A stretch of 64,000 bases of DNA, taken from the NCBI GenBank assembly GCA_964561105.1, contig CAZLOH010000007.1:74690-138689 (forward strand), given 5' to 3'. The notes under the pieces are model-generated. The model had not been told where the DNA came from. It saw nothing but the letters and a program-made list of their open reading frames with translations, and made no database searches. This DNA is from JADLHS01 sp964561105. Lineage in GTDB: Bacteria; Verrucomicrobiota; Verrucomicrobiia; Limisphaerales; JADLHS01. Below, piece by piece: positions 61,492 through 64,000 of the stretch (within the stretch, counting starts at the first letter, position 1; each line of letters starts with the position of its first letter). The position numbers and the translations under genes are program-made.

Positions 61492-62312
61492 CTATGAACT
61501 CAATCCTACTCCGCCGCTGGCTATTGTGTTTTGTCGCCCTCACCGCGGCGATCACCGCGTCAGCCGTCTCACCGGCCGAAGTTCAAAAGCAGTTGGCCGC
61601 CGCGCAGCCGCCGACCCTGGTGGATATCCGATCGCAGGCGGCGTTTCAGGCCGGCCATATTCCGAATGCCATCAACATTCCGGCCTCGCTCGTGGCTCAG
61701 AAGCAACTGCCACCGCTCGGCAAGGTTTTGGTTTACGATGACGGTCTCGGCCCGGATACCGCGACCGCTGCCGCCGCCGCCTTGAACGCCAAACCCGGCA
61801 TCGAAGCCTATCCGATGGAGGGTGGTTTCGCCGCGTGGGAAAGCGCCCAAAACTCCGCCAGCACCCGCGCCCCCGGGTTGACGCCGGAAGAACTGCCCAC
61901 CATCACCTACGACCGACTCAAGCATGCCGAAACCAACAACGTGGTGCTGGTGGACTTGCGCAAGTCGCCGGCCACGGTGCAAGCGGCCGCTGCCCGATCT
62001 GCTTCCGCTGCCCGGCCATTGACCGATCTGGCAACCGAGTTTCCCCGGGCACGAATCGTAAAATCTTCACCCGACTCCGCGACCGTAAAGAACACCGGAT
62101 CGTCAGCGACGCCGCCGCTGCTCGTGCTCATTGATAACGGCGATGGGACGGCCCAGGAAACCGCCCGCCGGCTCAAAGCTCAAGGCGTGAAGCGTTTTGC
62201 CATATTAATCGGCGGCGAGGAAATGATCGTCCGCAAAGGCCAGCCAGGATTGGACCGGCAGGGAACGTCCATCGTGGTTGAACAACCCAACCCGACGCCA
62301 ACCACCAGGTAA
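61488..62312 (+). CDS. Exported double rhodanese-fold protein lacking active-site cysteines
   Basis: 274 residues from ATG 61488 (ATGA overlap; an alternative ATG at 61494 is two codons inside). Signal peptide 1-26 (LLCFVALTAAITASAV). Domain 1 (about 28-120) has the rhodanese patterns PTLVDIRSQAAFQAGHIPNA, LPPLGKVLVYDDGLG and YPMEGGFAAWESA. Domain 2 (about 137-250) has NVVLVDLRKS, LLVLIDNGDGTAQETARRL and FAILIGGEEM. The catalytic Cys of rhodaneses (VVYCxxG) is Asp84 in domain 1 and Asp216 in domain 2, so sulfur transfer is unlikely and a binding or structural role is suggested. It is followed after 4 bases by the last gene of the operon. Confidence 0.82.
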   Translation: MTMNSILLRRWLLCFVALTAAITASAVSPAEVQKQLAAAQPPTLVDIRSQAAFQAGHIPNAINIPASLVAQKQLPPLGKVLVYDDGLGPDTATAAAAALNAKPGIEAYPMEGGFAAWESAQNSASTRAPGLTPEELPTITYDRLKHAETNNVVLVDLRKSPATVQAAAARSASAARPLTDLATEFPRARIVKSSPDSATVKNTGSSATPPLLVLIDNGDGTAQETARRLKAQGVKRFAILIGGEEMIVRKGQPGLDRQGTSIVVEQPNPTPTTR

Positions 62313-62316
62313 GTCT

Positions 62317-63918
62317 ATGCGCATCACTGGATTCAAAACCTACTTCCTTACGGCCTCGCTGCTGGTGGTCGGTCTGTTCACGGCGGACGCCGCGACCGTC
62401 ACCAACGTCACCCCGGTCAACGTCACGCCCACCAGCTTCAGCATCTTGTGCTGCTCGTCTCTCGACCTCTCCCTGGAGGTGTTCGCGGACGCGGCGGGCA
62501 GCAGCAATGTGACCCGCCAGTTGGGGTTCGAAACCTATCCCGTTCACACCGGCAATCCTGACCTCGCCGCCGGTTACAGCCGGCGACAGAGCCGGCAACT
62601 ACTTCGCCAGAAGGCACAGGGCTTCGGCCTGGTTTTGATTCAAGTCAGCAACTGCCGGCCGGGCACTTCCTACTTCTACCGCCTGAGTGACGGCCCCGGC
62701 TCGTATTATCCAGCCACCGGCCCGTTGCCAGCAGTCACCACCGAACAGGAGAACACATTCGTCATTGATAACCAGCAGTTGATTCTGGAAATCCCCGGCC
62801 TCGATAACCTGGGCCGCATCGTCACGTTGACCCACACCAACGCCGCGCATCCGCTGGCGGCCGTCATCGGCGACGGCGTGGGCACGAACCAGGCGTTTTT
62901 CAACGTCAACGACCTGTTCGACCTGGCGACCGGTGGCAACCTCGCTCCCCTTGGCAATCAAACTTTTGACGTCAACGTGTGGGGGCCGGGTGGTTCGAGT
63001 GTGCCGGCCCAGTTCACGCTCAGCTTCAGCCTCAATTTCAACGTCGGCCAGGCCAACCTCGCCAGCATCGGCGCGGAGTTCCTGGCGCTGAGCGTTGGCT
63101 CGGCAGTCATGCAAATGGGACAAACCACCAATGTGCCCGTGACGCTCAACACCAGCGATGGACTGGCAACGCTGGACCTGACTCTGGTGGTCGCGCCCGG
63201 CCGCTTGACCAATCTCAACCTGACCGCACTCGCGCCCGAGATTGATCCGGCGGCCGTGGGCGTGACCGTGCAAAGCGCATCCAACGTCGTCCTGCACCTG
63301 CCCGCGCGCTCGGGCCAGATCATTTCCGGCAGCAAAGAAGTGGCGCAATTCGCTTTTCGCGCCGCGCCGGGCCAGCCATCCGCTTTCGTTCCGCTTACGA
63401 TCAAACAGGTGGTCGCCGCGCGTCCGGGCAACTCCACCCTCACCAATTTGACCACGAGTTCCGGGCGGCTGGTGATCGTCGGCAATGAATCCCTGCTCGA
63501 AGCCGGTATGACCACCAACGGCACCCGCGCACTGACCCTCTACGCCAAACCCAATTTCAGCTACGCCCTCCAATACACAACCAACCTTGGCCCGACCGCG
63601 ATCTGGACTTCGCTGCGACCCCTGGCCATTACGCAATTGGCCACGCCGGTGTTTGGCCTGGAAGGGGTGGACCCGATCTTCTATCGCGCGATGGAATTCA
63701 ATGCCGACCCACCCTACCTCGAAGCCAACCGCCAACCTGATGGCAGCCGCTTCCTGACGCTGTTCGGCGAACCGGGTGTGGGTTACGTCATCGAGGCCAC
63801 TGGAGCGGTCGGCGGAGCTGCCGCATGGTCCGGCGTAACCAACGTCACCATGACCACGCCGTTCACCAATATCCCCGTGGCCAGCCAGGGCACAATTTTC
63901 TTCCGGGCAAGGAAATAG
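62317..63918 (+). CDS. Secreted cohesin-like / Fn3-like protein with two C-terminal FYR-type domains
   Basis: 533 residues from ATG 62317; a start at 62278 would overlap the rhodanese-like gene and delay the signal peptide (FLTASLLVVGLFTADAA, cleavage near residue 26). The N-terminal part (27-165) resembles the Fn3/phosphatase-N domain (NVTPTSFSILCCSS, CRPGTSYFYRLSDG). A cohesin-type jellyroll follows (about 240-400: VPVTLNTSDGLATLDLTLVV, NVVLHLPARSGQIISGSKEV, FAFRAAPGQPSAFVPLTIKQ). The end carries two copies of the shared domain, FSYALQYTTNLGPTAIWTSL...PIFYRAMEF and YVIEATGAVGGAAAWSGV...TIFFRARK. No dockerin partner was seen in the window. As last gene of the operon it may bind the giant protein or the cell surface; this is inference. 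Confidence 0.78.
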   Translation: MRITGFKTYFLTASLLVVGLFTADAATVTNVTPVNVTPTSFSILCCSSLDLSLEVFADAAGSSNVTRQLGFETYPVHTGNPDLAAGYSRRQSRQLLRQKAQGFGLVLIQVSNCRPGTSYFYRLSDGPGSYYPATGPLPAVTTEQENTFVIDNQQLILEIPGLDNLGRIVTLTHTNAAHPLAAVIGDGVGTNQAFFNVNDLFDLATGGNLAPLGNQTFDVNVWGPGGSSVPAQFTLSFSLNFNVGQANLASIGAEFLALSVGSAVMQMGQTTNVPVTLNTSDGLATLDLTLVVAPGRLTNLNLTALAPEIDPAAVGVTVQSASNVVLHLPARSGQIISGSKEVAQFAFRAAPGQPSAFVPLTIKQVVAARPGNSTLTNLTTSSGRLVIVGNESLLEAGMTTNGTRALTLYAKPNFSYALQYTTNLGPTAIWTSLRPLAITQLATPVFGLEGVDPIFYRAMEFNADPPYLEANRQPDGSRFLTLFGEPGVGYVIEATGAVGGAAAWSGVTNVTMTTPFTNIPVASQGTIFFRARK

Positions 63919-63928
63919 CCAGCCTTGC

Positions 63929-63940
63929 TTTTGATCAAAA
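63929..63940. repeat. 12-base perfect palindrome TTTTGATCAAAA
   Basis: It sits 11 bases after the stop at 63918 in otherwise GC-rich DNA. It has no loop and no GC stem, so it is not a normal terminator; it may be an operator for a following gene or chance. The remaining bases to 64000 show no recognisable gene start. Confidence 0.3.
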
Positions 63941-64000
63941 AACGCTCCGTAAACTAGCCGAGGTGTCGCCGGTGCATGTGCGAACGGGATCAGGCTAAAC

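Noticed and set aside
62317..63918. Cellulosome component
   Set aside because: A cohesin-like domain is plausible, but no dockerin repeats and no cellulase catalytic domains were seen in the window.

Overview
The window looks like a chromosomal segment of a GC-rich member of the Verrucomicrobiota, most likely a Limisphaerales/Pedosphaera-type lineage (inferred from gene content only). The signs are a prepilin-like protein with an H-X9-DG motif, many very long secreted proteins built from LamG, Ig/Fn3 and PQQ-propeller modules with few strong Shine-Dalgarno sites, a LptF/LptG-type permease (a Gram-negative envelope), and a recurrent C-terminal domain ending in W..V...FYR. I see no rRNA, tRNA, CRISPR array, insertion sequence or phage gene.

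Layout. 1-9724 is mostly housekeeping or generic: a truncated AsmA-like envelope protein (minus, open at the left edge), a secreted sialidase-fold protein, a SWIM/SNF2 helicase, a LptF/G-type permease, an SDR oxidoreductase, a small glycine-rich membrane protein and an RlmI-like rRNA methyltransferase. 9909-16934 (minus) is a compact three-gene unit: a secreted protein ending in thrombospondin type-3-like repeats, a 985-aa fusion of LamG, Fn3/phosphatase-N-like, SAM-methyltransferase and PQQ propeller, and a second PQQ propeller protein. 17293-22341 (plus) holds a prepilin-like protein and a LamG/Ig surface protein closed by a clear terminator. 22702-29541 (plus) is a seven-gene operon that joins a MacB-like FtsX permease/ATPase pair to a ModABC-like anion importer with a doubled binding protein, plus a divergent ThiF/MoeB-like protein. 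29543-33894 (minus) is a second copy of the LamG-methyltransferase-PQQ plus PQQ pair. 33991-63918 (plus) has a secreted subtilase followed by a four-gene operon: a 7,226-residue surface protein ending in a Hint (intein/hedgehog-like) domain, a TolB-like propeller protein, a double rhodanese-fold protein without active-site cysteines, and a secreted cohesin-like protein.

How the genes may work together. Three sets look like candidate undescribed systems: (1) the duplicated two-gene module of exported methyltransferase-fold/PQQ fusions, in which one copy keeps and the other has lost the SAM-binding glycine motif; (2) the giant Hint-terminated protein co-transcribed with TolB-like, pseudo-rhodanese and cohesin-like partners, next to a secreted subtilase; (3) the hybrid two-ABC/ThiF operon, plausibly for molybdate/tungstate uptake and use. 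These functions are inferences; domain calls were made by eye from translated sequence, without database searches.
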